A stretch of 23,613 nt of DNA from UBA4744 sp035282865 (GCA_035282865.1 DATEVB010000056.1:1-23613), one strand, 5' to 3'; shown: positions 1 to 6,426, counted from the stretch's first letter. Made by a program: numbers and translations. The notes: a model not told the origin generated them from the letters alone.

Positions 1-141
1 GAGATGGTGATGCCGGGTGATAACACGTCGATGACGGTTGAGTTGATCAACACGATCGCGATGGATGAGGGTCAGCGGTTCGCGATCCGGGAGGGTGGCC
101 GGACGGTGGGTGCCGGCACGGTCACCAAGATCATCAAATAG
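1..141 (+). CDS. tuf: Elongation factor Tu, C-terminal end (partial)
   Basis: The first 46 codons read in frame to TAG at 139-141 and give the C-terminal end of EF-Tu (EMVMPGDNTS at the start, GAGTVTKIIK at the end). This is the last part of the beta-barrel domain 3, which helps bind aminoacyl-tRNA. The gene is cut by the left edge of the window. A second tuf begins at 23446 on the same strand, so the genome has at least two copies. This copy is followed by rpmG and is separate from the str-operon copy after fusA. Third codon positions here are mixed (13 C in 46 codons), unlike the 5' end of the other copy. Confidence 0.97.
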   Translation, partial: EMVMPGDNTSMTVELINTIAMDEGQRFAIREGGRTVGAGTVTKIIK

Positions 142-214
142 TCGCGAGTCGCGAGTCCCCGGCCGAGGGGGCTCGAGGCCCGGGCTCTCAACTCGAGACT
201 CGAGACTGGAGACT
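141..214. repeat. Period-7 short tandem repeats between tuf and rpmG
   Basis: Bases 141-157 read GTCGCGA twice plus GTC. Bases 191-214 read ACTCGAG, ACTCGAG, ACTGGAG, ACT. Both blocks have a 7-base period. Between them, 157-184 can fold into an imperfect GC-rich hairpin that could end the tuf transcript, but it has no T run. The third unit of the second block has G in place of C, which creates GGAG at 208-211, the best ribosome-binding site for rpmG. Confidence 0.7.
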
Positions 215-221
215 GAGCAAC

Positions 222-383
222 ATGCCTAGTGACAAACGACCGCCATTGACTCTCGCCTGTGACGAGTGCAAGCGGCGCAACTATGTGACGACCAAGAACA
301 AATCGAACACCAGGGATCGGCTGGAAATGAAGAAGTACTGCCCCTGGTGCCGCAGCCACACCAACCACCGGGAAACTCGCTGA
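222..383 (+). CDS. rpmG: 50S ribosomal protein L33
   Basis: This 53-residue protein is L33 of the large ribosomal subunit. It has two CxxC pairs, CDEC at residues 13-16 and CPWC at 40-43, so it is the zinc-binding (C+) form. The motif TKNKSNTRDRLEMKKYCPWC is typical of the family and the length is normal. The ATG at 222 is preceded by GGAG at 208-211, 10 bases upstream, which is a modest ribosome-binding site. It is too short to appear in many ORF lists. Its position just before a Had-type dehydratase and tRNA-Trp matches the mycobacterial rpmG2-had-trpT order. Confidence 0.95.
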   Translation: MPSDKRPPLTLACDECKRRNYVTTKNKSNTRDRLEMKKYCPWCRSHTNHRETR

Positions 384-387
384 GACT

Positions 388-412
388 GCCCGGCCGGTGG
401 ATCCGGCCGGGC
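388..412 (+). terminator. 10-bp hairpin just after rpmG
   Basis: Bases 388-397 (GCCCGGCCGG) pair perfectly with 403-412 around a 5-base loop, beginning 5 bases after the rpmG stop. There is no T run after it, as is often the case for terminators in high-GC actinobacteria. It may end the tuf-rpmG transcript or protect its 3' end. Confidence 0.55.
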
Positions 413-462
413 TGCTAGCGTGCTGTTCGAAGTTACCTGCGGGTGGAGTAGCGGGTCTTGGG

Positions 463-491
463 CATCGGGGCGGGCTAGGCCCGCCTCGATG
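463..491 (+). promoter_or_regulatory. 13-bp hairpin upstream of the dehydratase ribosome-binding site
   Basis: Bases 463-475 pair with 479-491 around a 3-base TAG loop, with one G-U pair among 13. The structure ends 5 bases before the AGGAGG at 497-502 that serves the ATG at 509. It could be a second terminator, an mRNA-stability element or a control on translation of the dehydratase. No T run follows. Confidence 0.5.
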
Positions 492-508
492 TTGTGAGGA
501 GGGAGTCG

Positions 509-1369
509 ATGCCGCTCGAGTCTTTGGCGGGGAGAGCCTACGGTCCCCACCCGTTCCGGGTTTGCCCGGACAAGGTGGCCGAGTACGTGCTGGCCACCGG
601 CGATGACCCTGTTCGCTGGATTCGTTTCGCCCCGCCGGCGTTCGCCTCGCTGGCCCTCTTCAGCGTTGCCCCCGCTTTTCTCGAGGATCCGGCCGTTGCT
701 CCCCATACGCAGGTGCTCGTCCATGTCGACCAGACGTTTCGCTGGCACTTGCCCTGGTCCATCGAGGACGCCCTCTTCGTGCGCGGGACCGTCGATAGGG
801 TACGAGCCCGTAGCGCCGGGAGCTTCGTCACTTTTGCGATGACCGTCAACAATGCCGCCGGTGAGCGGGTCCTGGATTCCGGCTCCACATTCCTCATGTC
901 GTCCGGGTCAACGGATCCATCGGACGAGGAAATGGAGCCGCCGGTTGGGTTGGCGGCCCGAAACGACCTTCCCGATCGAGTCCCTTTCCCGGCGGTTGGG
1001 GAGGCGCTTCCTGGTATGACGAAGTCGGCGAGCAGACACGATCTGGTTCGCTATGCCGGGGCAACCCGGGACTGGAACCCGATCCATTTCGATCACGATG
1101 CCGCAGTTGCGGCAGGTCTCCCCGGGGTTGTTGTGCACGGGTTGTTGATGGCGGCCTGGGCAGCGCAGGCCGGTACCCGTCTGGTCGACCATCCCCGGCC
1201 ACTGGCGGAAGCCCGGTTCCGGTTTCGCGCTCCGCTGCGTCCCGGTGATCAAGTCGCGGTAACCGGCGTCGTCGAAACCGATAGCGGCCCAGCGGCGCGG
1301 CTCAACGTGCAGGTTGTGGCGGGAGACGTCGAGCGGATGTCTGCCACTATGGTCGTGGCGAGGACGTAA
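509..1369 (+). CDS. Double-hotdog MaoC-type (3R)-hydroxyacyl dehydratase, HadA-HadB-like fusion
   Basis: The 286-residue protein looks like two hotdog domains in one chain. The N-terminal half (about 10-130) resembles the MaoC_dehydratas_N/HadA domain and lacks a catalytic motif. The C-terminal half (about 160-286) carries the hydratase-2 motif D188-W-N-P-I-H193, followed by GLPGVVVHG. In the family, D and H of this motif dehydrate (3R)-hydroxyacyl thioesters. In mycobacteria HadA and HadB are separate genes at this same locus between rpmG2 and trpT and act in fatty acid elongation. Here they appear fused, and no HadC is seen. The ATG at 509 was chosen because AGGAGG lies 6 bases upstream at 497-502; a GTG at 494 would place that site inside the gene. 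The substrate (FAS-II acyl-ACP or a CoA ester) cannot be told from sequence. Confidence 0.85.
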   Translation: MPLESLAGRAYGPHPFRVCPDKVAEYVLATGDDPVRWIRFAPPAFASLALFSVAPAFLEDPAVAPHTQVLVHVDQTFRWHLPWSIEDALFVRGTVDRVRARSAGSFVTFAMTVNNAAGERVLDSGSTFLMSSGSTDPSDEEMEPPVGLAARNDLPDRVPFPAVGEALPGMTKSASRHDLVRYAGATRDWNPIHFDHDAAVAAGLPGVVVHGLLMAAWAAQAGTRLVDHPRPLAEARFRFRAPLRPGDQVAVTGVVETDSGPAARLNVQVVAGDVERMSATMVVART

Positions 1370-1373
1370 CGCG

Positions 1374-1949
1374 ATGAGGCCGCAGAGGGTCGAATGGCAT
1401 GACATCGAAGCTCTCGTTGCCCGGGCCCGGGAGGGCAGCAACGAGGCCTTCGAGGCATTGGTAGAAGCTCATCAGCATGAGGTGTTTGGCTTGGCTCTTC
1501 GACTGGTCGTCGACCGTGAACTCGCTGCCGACGTATCCCAGGAGGCGTTCATCAGGGCGTGGCGGGCGCTGCCCGACTTCCGCGGCGACGCGGCGTTCTC
1601 GACCTGGCTCTACCGGATCACGGTCAACGTGGCCTGGACGCTGAAAAAACGCAAAGATCGTCATGCCGCCCAACCACTCGATGAGTCTCCCGAATTGGCC
1701 GACGTCCGACGACGCTCCGATCCGGAACACGCCGGCGAGAACTCCGAGCTACGGGCCAAGCTGGCGGCCGCCCTCGACGACCTCAATCCCGCCCACCGAT
1801 CGGTGGTCGTCCTCAAGGACATCTACGGATGGAGCCACAGCGAGGTGGCCGAGTCTCTGGGCATCAGTGTGACGGCCGCCAAGGTCCGTCTGCATCGTGC
1901 TCACCTGAAGCTGCGCGAACAACTTCGTGAACTGGAGGACCGGCAGTGA
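1374..1949 (+). CDS. ECF-family RNA polymerase sigma factor
   Basis: The 191-residue protein has sigma region 2 at about 25-92 (including DVSQEAFIRAWRALPDF and FSTWLYRITVNVAW) and region 4 at about 128-182 (RSVVVLKDIYGWSHSEVAESLGISVTAAKVRLHRA, a helix-turn-helix). There is no region 1 or 3, which places it in the RpoE/SigW-like ECF group. It would direct RNA polymerase to stress or envelope promoters; the targets are unknown. The ATG at 1374 lies 4 bases after the dehydratase stop, so translation is probably coupled. The only ribosome-binding-like bases are AGGA at 1361-1364. The next gene overlaps it by 4 bases and looks like its anti-sigma factor. Confidence 0.93.
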   Translation: MRPQRVEWHDIEALVARAREGSNEAFEALVEAHQHEVFGLALRLVVDRELAADVSQEAFIRAWRALPDFRGDAAFSTWLYRITVNVAWTLKKRKDRHAAQPLDESPELADVRRRSDPEHAGENSELRAKLAAALDDLNPAHRSVVVLKDIYGWSHSEVAESLGISVTAAKVRLHRAHLKLREQLRELEDRQ

Positions 1950-2287
1950 ACAACTGGTGGCGACATCAGCTCGTCAAGTGGCGGGTTCCCGAGCATGTCA
2001 TGAGCGGAACTGTGCTCACCGCCCGTGACCGGCTCCATTTCGATGCGTGTCTTCGCTGCAAGGCCGACGCCGCCAACTATCGGATCATCGCCCGGACCTT
2101 ACGGGCAATGCGCCATGCAGAAGAAGCCGCCCCGCCGGGGCTGGTGCTGAGGGTGATGGCCAACCTCAGCCGGCCGCTCACGGAAGGTCGCCGGGGAGTC
2201 GATCGGGTCGCGGTGGTCGTTTCAGTCGTTGTTGTCGCCGCGGCTATGGCATTATTGGGACGTCACCGGCTCCGGCCGGCGAATTGA
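1946..2287 (+). CDS. Zinc-motif anti-sigma factor with one membrane helix
   Basis: This 113-residue protein starts at GTG 1946, sharing GTGA with the sigma gene stop. It has the zinc anti-sigma signature HxxxCxxC at H31, C35 and C38, and H7 lies 24 residues earlier, the spacing seen in ZAS-domain proteins. A strongly hydrophobic stretch at about 87-105 (RVAVVVSVVVVAAAMALLG) is a likely single membrane helix with a short basic tail outside or at the membrane face. Known ZAS proteins hold their partner ECF sigma factor until a redox or envelope signal releases it. The overlap with the sigma gene supports this pairing. It is short for the family, with almost no extracytoplasmic domain, so sensing may rest on the zinc site or a partner. 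Confidence 0.82.
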   Translation: MNNWWRHQLVKWRVPEHVMSGTVLTARDRLHFDACLRCKADAANYRIIARTLRAMRHAEEAAPPGLVLRVMANLSRPLTEGRRGVDRVAVVVSVVVVAAAMALLGRHRLRPAN

Positions 2288-2294
2288 CCGGGGT

Positions 2295-2324
2295 TTTACA
2301 GCCGATTTCTCGGGACCGTATACT
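2295..2324 (+). promoter_or_regulatory. Predicted promoter for tRNA-Trp/secE/nusG
   Basis: TTTACA at 2295-2300 and TATACT at 2319-2324 are separated by 18 bases, matching a housekeeping sigma promoter. Transcription would start near 2331, about 16 bases before the tRNA. The same TATACT box occurs before rpsL. Confidence 0.6.
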
Positions 2325-2346
2325 TGCCCGTCACGTTGGACCCCCT

Positions 2347-2422
2347 AGGGGTGTAGCTCGAAGTTGGTTAGAGCGCCGGTCTCCAAAACCGGAGGTTGGG
2401 GGTTCGAGTCCCTCCACCCCTG
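2347..2422 (+). tRNA. trpT: tRNA-Trp (anticodon CCA)
   Basis: The 76-base gene folds into a full cloverleaf. The acceptor stem is 2347-2353 with 2415-2421 (7 bp), the D stem 2356-2359 with 2371-2374, the anticodon stem 2376-2380 with 2388-2392, and the T stem 2398-2402 with 2410-2414, with a TTCGAGT loop. The anticodon CCA at 2383-2385 reads UGG. The discriminator base is G2422. The 3' CCA is not encoded (CTG follows). tRNA-Trp before secE is the conserved arrangement in many bacteria. Confidence 0.97.
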
Positions 2423-2449
2423 CTGATCTAGACGAAAAGGTGTGTTGGC

Positions 2450-2749
2450 ATGAACCGAGAGATGCGCCGCCTCCAGGAACGTGAAGAGCGGCTGCAAAAG
2501 AAGCAAGGAAAGCGGCGTCCCCAGCGGCGACCCCAGCAGGGGCAGGATCAGGTGAGTCTCTTGGTCCGGGTCCGGAAATTCCTGCGGGAGGTCCGGGTGG
2601 AGCTGAAGCGGGTCTCCTGGCCCTCGCGCGAGCAGATGGTCGCCTTCACCAGCGTTACGGTCATCACCAGCGCCGCCGTCACGCTGTTTGTGTTCGGTTT
2701 GGATTTCATCTTCAAGGAAGGGGTTCTATTCCTCCTGGCGAGGAATTGA
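2450..2749 (+). CDS. secE: Preprotein translocase subunit SecE
   Basis: This 99-residue protein has a basic N-terminal tail (1-40), the SecE signature EVRVELKRVSWPSREQ at about 47-62 and a single membrane helix at about 65-87. This is the one-helix form found outside enterobacteria. SecE clamps the SecY channel in the inner membrane. The ATG at 2450 is weakly served by AAGG at about 2437. It follows tRNA-Trp by 27 bases and probably lies on the same transcript. Its stop is 5 bases before the chosen nusG start. Confidence 0.95.
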   Translation: MNREMRRLQEREERLQKKQGKRRPQRRPQQGQDQVSLLVRVRKFLREVRVELKRVSWPSREQMVAFTSVTVITSAAVTLFVFGLDFIFKEGVLFLLARN

Positions 2750-2754
2750 TCGAC

Positions 2755-3384
2755 ATGGCCGAAATGGTTGATGAGCAGCACGAGGAAGGTCTCGAGGTTG
2801 GCGGGGAGGTAGTCGAAGAGACTCCTCGCCCGATGAGCCCGTACGACCTGCCCGGCGATTGGTACGTAATCCATTCATACTCCGGGTACGAGAACAAGGT
2901 GAAAGCCAACCTCGAGACCCGGACCCGATCGATGCACATGGAGGATCGCATCTTCGAGGTGGCGATCCCGATGGAAGATGTCGTCGAGTTCAAGGGTGGC
3001 AAGAAGGTCACCACTCCCAAGAAGGTCTTTCCCGGGTACATCCTGGTGAGGATGTACCTCGATGACGACTCGTGGTACGCGGTCCGTAACACACCGGGCG
3101 TGACCGGTTTCGTCGGCTCGGGCATCAAACCCACCCCTCTCGCCCGGCGTGAGGTGGAGCGGTTCCTGGGAGTTCAGGAAGAGGAAGAGAAGAAGAAGGC
3201 GCCCCGTTTCAAACCGGCCTGGGAGATCGGCGAGAACGTTCGCGTCGTTGCGGGGCCGTTTGCCGACTTCAACGGGGTCATCGAGGCCATGAACGTCGAT
3301 CAGCAGAAAGTCACCGTGCTGGTGAACATCTTTGGACGGGACACTCCGGTCGAGTTGGGTTTCGACGACATACAGAAGCAATAG
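2755..3384 (+). CDS. nusG: Transcription termination/antitermination protein NusG
   Basis: The 209-residue protein has an acidic N-terminal extension (1-25), the NGN domain starting at GDWYVIHSYSGYENKVKANL, with VFPGYILVRM, and a C-terminal KOW domain (GENVRVVAGPFADFNGVIEAM). NusG binds RNA polymerase, raises elongation rate and links it to Rho or the ribosome. The ATG at 2755 is chosen over an in-frame TTG at 2746 that overlaps the secE stop, because AGGA near 2740 fits the ATG better. The secE-nusG pair upstream of rplK is universal in this cluster. Confidence 0.95.
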   Translation: MAEMVDEQHEEGLEVGGEVVEETPRPMSPYDLPGDWYVIHSYSGYENKVKANLETRTRSMHMEDRIFEVAIPMEDVVEFKGGKKVTTPKKVFPGYILVRMYLDDDSWYAVRNTPGVTGFVGSGIKPTPLARREVERFLGVQEEEEKKKAPRFKPAWEIGENVRVVAGPFADFNGVIEAMNVDQQKVTVLVNIFGRDTPVELGFDDIQKQ

Positions 3385-3464
3385 CATCGAGCGTCGAGCA
3401 CCGGCTGGTTGTGCGAGGCGTGAGGCTTGCAACGGAAACAGGACACAACGGAGACAGGTTCAAC

Positions 3465-3893
3465 GTGGGACGTAAACGGTTAGCGGCAATACTCAAACTT
3501 CAGATTCCGGCCGGCCAGGCCACCCCGGCACCGCCGGTCGGCCCGGCGCTCGGCCAGCATGGGGTCAACATCATGGACTTCGTCAAGGCGTACAACGCTG
3601 CCACGGAGAGCCAGATAGGCACCATCGTCCCCGTCGAGATTTCGATCTACGAGGATCGAAGCTTCACCTTTGTCACGAAGACGCCACCGGCTGCGGTGCT
3701 CCTCCGGCAGGCTGCCCGGTTGGAGAAGGGCTCGGCGGAGCCACACAAAGATAAGGTGGGATCGGTCACCGAAGATCAGATCCGTCAGATCGCCGAGACC
3801 AAGATGGTCGACCTGAATGCCAGCGATATCGAAGGGGCGATGAAGATCATCGCCGGAACCGCCCGTTCGATGGGAATCACAGTCGAAGGTTGA
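3465..3893 (+). CDS. rplK: 50S ribosomal protein L11
   Basis: The protein is 142 residues, the normal L11 length, when started at GTG 3465 ([20 protein letters not shown]). GGAG about 11 bases upstream supports this start. An earlier in-frame start at 3411 would add 18 residues unlike the family. The N-terminal proline-rich segment [17 protein letters not shown] is the part that meets 23S rRNA helices 43-44 and thiopeptide antibiotics, and the C-terminal half binds rRNA ([20 protein letters not shown]). L11 forms the GTPase-associated centre and is needed for the RelA-type stringent response in well-studied species. Confidence 0.95.
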
Positions 3894-3911
3894 TCGCCGG
3901 AGTCGATCAAC
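3889..3911 (+). promoter_or_regulatory. 8-bp hairpin spanning the rplK stop codon
   Basis: GTTGATCG at 3889-3896 pairs perfectly with 3904-3911 around a 7-base loop, and includes the TGA stop of rplK. There is no T run. It may be an RNA processing or stability element between rplK and rplA, which are 141 bases apart rather than tightly joined. Confidence 0.4.
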
Positions 3912-3930
3912 GTGATGCCGTTCTAGATCG

Positions 3931-3955
3931 AAGTACAAGGGTACGTAATACAAAG
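3931..3955. repeat. TAC-based near-heptamer repeat between rplK and rplA
   Basis: TAC recurs at spacings of 8 and 7 bases (AAGTACAAGG, GTACGTAATAC). Related tracts lie before rplJ and between rplL and rpoB. The function is not known. Confidence 0.45.
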
Positions 3956-4034
3956 TGGGGCTGCACGAAGTGCCGCCTCGAGGAATGGGAGGCTCCGGGC
4001 TCGGGCTCGGGCCGTTTGAACCACAGGAGGAACC

Positions 4035-4730
4035 ATGCCGAACCACGGCAAGAACTACCGGCAGGCGTCGAAGCGCCTCGACACATCCACCCAATATCCG
4101 GCGGCACAGGCCGTGCAACTGGTGAGGTCGATGTCCTTCGCCAAGTTCGATGAAACGATCGACGCCGTGTTCAAGCTCGGCATCGATCCACGCAAGGCCG
4201 ATCAGCTGGTCCGTGGCACGGTCAGCCTGCCGCACGGCACCGGCAAGGACGTGCGGGTGGCGGTCTTCGCCCAAGGCGACAAAGTGCGGGAGGCTGAAGC
4301 AGCCGGGGCGGATATTGTCGGCGGCAAGGAACTGGTGGAAGAGATCCAAGGGGGAAGAGCGCTCGATTTTGAGGTGGCGATCGCCACGCCCGATCTCATG
4401 GCTGAGGTTGGAAAGCTCGGTCGAGTGCTGGGACCGCGAGGCCTGATGCCCAACCCCAAGGCGGGTACGGTCACCTTCGATGTCGGAAAGGCCGTCGAGG
4501 AGTTCAAAGCCGGCCGGATCGAATATCGCAACGACCGATACGGCAATGTACACGCCCCCATCGGCAAGGTCTCCTTTTCTGATGAGCAACTCGAGGAAAA
4601 CCTCGCCGCGCTCAGCACGGAGATCGTCAGGGCCCGCCCGGCTGCGGCCAAGGGGCGGTTCGTTCGCAACCTGTCGATCTCGGCGACGATGGGACCGGGG
4701 GTGCGGGTCGACATCGGAAAGATGTTGTAA
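4035..4730 (+). CDS. rplA: 50S ribosomal protein L1
   Basis: The 231-residue protein matches L1 in length and in landmarks: GKNYRQASKRLD at the N terminus, GTVSLPHGTGKDVRVAVFAQGDK in the first domain, and GRVLGPRGLMPNPKAGTVTFDVG, the L1 signature, near residue 135-160. L1 forms the mobile stalk that helps move deacylated tRNA from the E site, and in E. coli it represses its own mRNA. The ATG at 4035 follows AGGAGG at about 4024-4029, a strong ribosome-binding site. The following 543 bases are non-coding. Confidence 0.96.
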   Translation: MPNHGKNYRQASKRLDTSTQYPAAQAVQLVRSMSFAKFDETIDAVFKLGIDPRKADQLVRGTVSLPHGTGKDVRVAVFAQGDKVREAEAAGADIVGGKELVEEIQGGRALDFEVAIATPDLMAEVGKLGRVLGPRGLMPNPKAGTVTFDVGKAVEEFKAGRIEYRNDRYGNVHAPIGKVSFSDEQLEENLAALSTEIVRARPAAAKGRFVRNLSISATMGPGVRVDIGKML

Positions 4731-5150
4731 GGCCCCGGATGCTCACCTCGTTCGCTGGAGGAGGCAAGAGAATTGGGGGTCCTAGTGCCCGAGCGATGGC
4801 ACTGCGGCCCCTTGACGGGGGCCAGGACTGACGGCGGTGCGAAGGCCGTCCCGCTGCCTCTCAACGGCTACCACAGGGTAGGGGCTGTCGTATCGCCGGA
4901 GTGACACCGGTGCCCGATAGTGCCTCGGTCTTGGGTGGGGGCGGTTGACAACCACCCTTGGACAAGGACCCCCAAAGCAAAATCATTGACTTGTCCATCG
5001 GAGTGTCGCGCATGCAGCGTCCGGTGTCTACTTGTTTGGGACTCTTCGGTGCGTCCGGCACGTACCTGGTGCCTTTCTATCTCGTACTTGTCGGCGGTCG
5101 AAGTACGAAATACGAGCGAAGCGTGTTATGGTCGCTTTTCACAACTCCAA
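4731..5150 (+). other. Long non-coding stretch upstream of the L10 leader
   Basis: No reading frame here resembles a protein. It holds two hairpins: 4806-4811 with 4818-4823 (GGCCCC/GGGGCC), and 4933-4938 with 4952-4957 (GGGTGG/CCACCC). The second contains the palindrome GGTTGACAACC at 4943-4953 and a perfect TTGACA at 4945-4950, but I find no good -10 box 16-18 bases after it. A second TTGACT lies at 4986-4991, also without a clear -10. A promoter for rplJL is expected in this stretch but I cannot place it. Confidence 0.4.
5081..5116. repeat. Inverted TAC repeat upstream of the L10 leader
   Basis: TCGTACTT at 5082-5089 pairs with AAGTACGA at 5101-5108 around an 11-base loop, and a further ATACGAG unit follows 7 bases after the second TAC. 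The motif resembles the TAC tracts near 3931 and 6504. Confidence 0.5.
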
Positions 5151-5260
5151 TACCTCGGCCGAAGACCGCCGGTGCCCGTCGGGCTCAAAGGGAATTTCCC
5201 GCTTGCGCAGGTTGGACCTCTCAAGGGGCCACTCCGTCTTCGGCGAGGGCCCCCTTTCTG
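5151..5260 (+). promoter_or_regulatory. Ribosomal protein L10 leader with attenuator hairpin
   Basis: The segment GGCCGAAGACCGCCGGTGCC near 5157-5176, and CCGCTTGCGCAGG near 5199-5211, match the L10 leader as it appears upstream of actinobacterial rplJ, where the L10-(L12)n complex binds a kinked stem. It is followed by a GC-rich hairpin: AAGGGGCC at 5223-5230 pairs with GGCCCC... at 5248-5255, and CCCCTTTCT follows. This looks like a transcription attenuator ahead of the rplJ ribosome-binding site at about 5262-5270. By family knowledge excess L10/L12 shuts down the operon. The exact fold is inferred by eye. Confidence 0.75.
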
Positions 5261-5273
5261 ATGAGGAGGAGTA

Positions 5274-6017
5274 ATGCCAAGACCTGAGAAGGTCCAGGCA
5301 GTTGAAAAGATACGTGAGCAGTTCGATGAGGCGCGGGCTACGTTCGTGACCGAGTATCGCGGGCTGACGGTGGCCGAGCAGCAACAGCTGCGACGCAACG
5401 TGCGGAAAGCCCAGGGCGAATACCGGGTGGTCAAGATGTCGCTGGCGCGTCGGGCTGTGGAAGGCTTGTCACTCGAGGGGCTTCCCGAGCTGCTCGTTGG
5501 TCCGACCGCTCTTGCGTTCGCCAACGATGACCCGGTTCCGGTCGCCAAGGTCTTGCGTGACTTTGCGACCGACCATGACAAGCTGATCATCAAGGGAGGG
5601 ATCTTCGGTGGGGCACTGTTGCCGCCCGAGCAGATCTCCCGATTGGCCGAGATCGAGTCGCGAGAGGTCCTGCTTTCCAGGATCGCCGGTGGCTTCAAAG
5701 CTCCGTTGTCCAAGGTGGCCGTAGCGCTCGGAGCCAAGCTGCGTGAGGCCGCGTCGATGTTCACTCAACTGCTGGAAAAGAAGGAAGAAAGACAAGAGCC
5801 GGCCGAGGTTGCCGAGGAGGTTCCGGCGGGTGCGGCGGAGGTTGCTCCGGCGGTCGAGGCCGACGTTGCCGAGGAGGTTCCTGCCGTTGCGGCAGCCAAG
5901 AAACCCGCACCAAAGAAGAAGGCCGCTCCGAAAGCCACAACCAACAAGAGTTCGGCAAAGCCGGACGCTGAAGAAGCGGGCGCCGATAGGTCCGACGATA
6001 CCGCCGAGGAGGAATAG
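5274..6017 (+). CDS. rplJ: 50S ribosomal protein L10 with long acidic/basic tail
   Basis: The first ~175 residues are ordinary L10: an N-terminal rRNA-binding domain (PRPEKVQAVEKIREQFDEA, FVTEYRGLTVAEQQQLRRNV) and a C-terminal helix region (FTQLLEKKEERQ) that carries L12 dimers. Residues ~178-247 are an extra tail. It begins with Ala/Glu/Val-rich near repeats (AEEVPAGAAEVAPA, then VAEEVPAVAAAKK), passes through a Lys/Ala/Pro segment (AKKPAPKKKAAPKATTNK) and ends acidic (DDTAEEE). The tail is low complexity and probably disordered. ATG 5274 is preceded by GAGGAGG. rplL begins 5 bases after the stop, so the two are co-translated. Confidence 0.95.
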   Translation: MPRPEKVQAVEKIREQFDEARATFVTEYRGLTVAEQQQLRRNVRKAQGEYRVVKMSLARRAVEGLSLEGLPELLVGPTALAFANDDPVPVAKVLRDFATDHDKLIIKGGIFGGALLPPEQISRLAEIESREVLLSRIAGGFKAPLSKVAVALGAKLREAASMFTQLLEKKEERQEPAEVAEEVPAGAAEVAPAVEADVAEEVPAVAAAKKPAPKKKAAPKATTNKSSAKPDAEEAGADRSDDTAEEE

Positions 6018-6022
6018 ACACC

Positions 6023-6406
6023 ATGGCAAAGATCAAGACAGACGAGCTCCTTGCGGTCTTCGAAGAGATGACCGTGCTCGAGCTCAAAGAGTTCCTCGAT
6101 GCTTTCGAGGAGAGGTTCGACGTGACGGCTGCCATGCCCATGGCGGTGGCGGCACCGGCCGGGGCCGGACCGGCGGCGCCTGAGGAGGAAGAGCAGGACG
6201 AGTTCGACGTCATGCTCATCGCCGCCGGCGACAAGAAGATCCAGGTCATCAAAGAGGTTCGGTCTTTGACCAGCCTCGGGCTGAAAGAGGCCAAGGACGT
6301 GGTCGACAACGCCCCGAGCGCAGTGCTCGAAGGTGTCGACAAGGAGACTGCCGAGAAGGCCAAGGAACAACTCGAAGGCGCCGGCGCCTCGGTCGAACTG
6401 AAGTAG
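6023..6406 (+). CDS. rplL: 50S ribosomal protein L7/L12
   Basis: The 127-residue protein has the N-terminal dimerisation helices (LLAVFEEMTVLELKEFLDAFEERF), an Ala/Pro/Gly hinge (about 38-55, AVAAPAGAGPAAPEEEE) and the C-terminal domain that contacts translation GTPases (EFDVMLIAAGDKKIQVIKEVR, LGLKEAKDVVD). L12 is the multi-copy stalk protein that recruits EF-Tu and EF-G, both encoded in this window. A GAGGAGGAA ribosome-binding site sits inside the 3' end of rplJ. A hairpin terminator lies 20 bases after the stop. Confidence 0.97.
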   Translation: MAKIKTDELLAVFEEMTVLELKEFLDAFEERFDVTAAMPMAVAAPAGAGPAAPEEEEQDEFDVMLIAAGDKKIQVIKEVRSLTSLGLKEAKDVVDNAPSAVLEGVDKETAEKAKEQLEGAGASVELK

Positions 6407-6426
6407 CCGAAACGACCATCCAGATG

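Noticed and set aside
141..214. CRISPR-like array
   Set aside because: The repeats are only 7 bases and directly tandem with no spacers.
3480..4589. A 369-codon minus-strand open frame across rplK and rplA
   Set aside because: It overlaps two certain ribosomal genes and the gap between them, and the product is unlike any protein family.
4945..4991. TTGACA and TTGACT boxes as rplJ promoters
   Set aside because: Neither has an acceptable -10 at 16-18 bases, so I did not call a promoter.
4861..5287. Short open frames in the rplJ leader region
   Set aside because: They lack recognisable products and overlap the L10 leader and attenuator.
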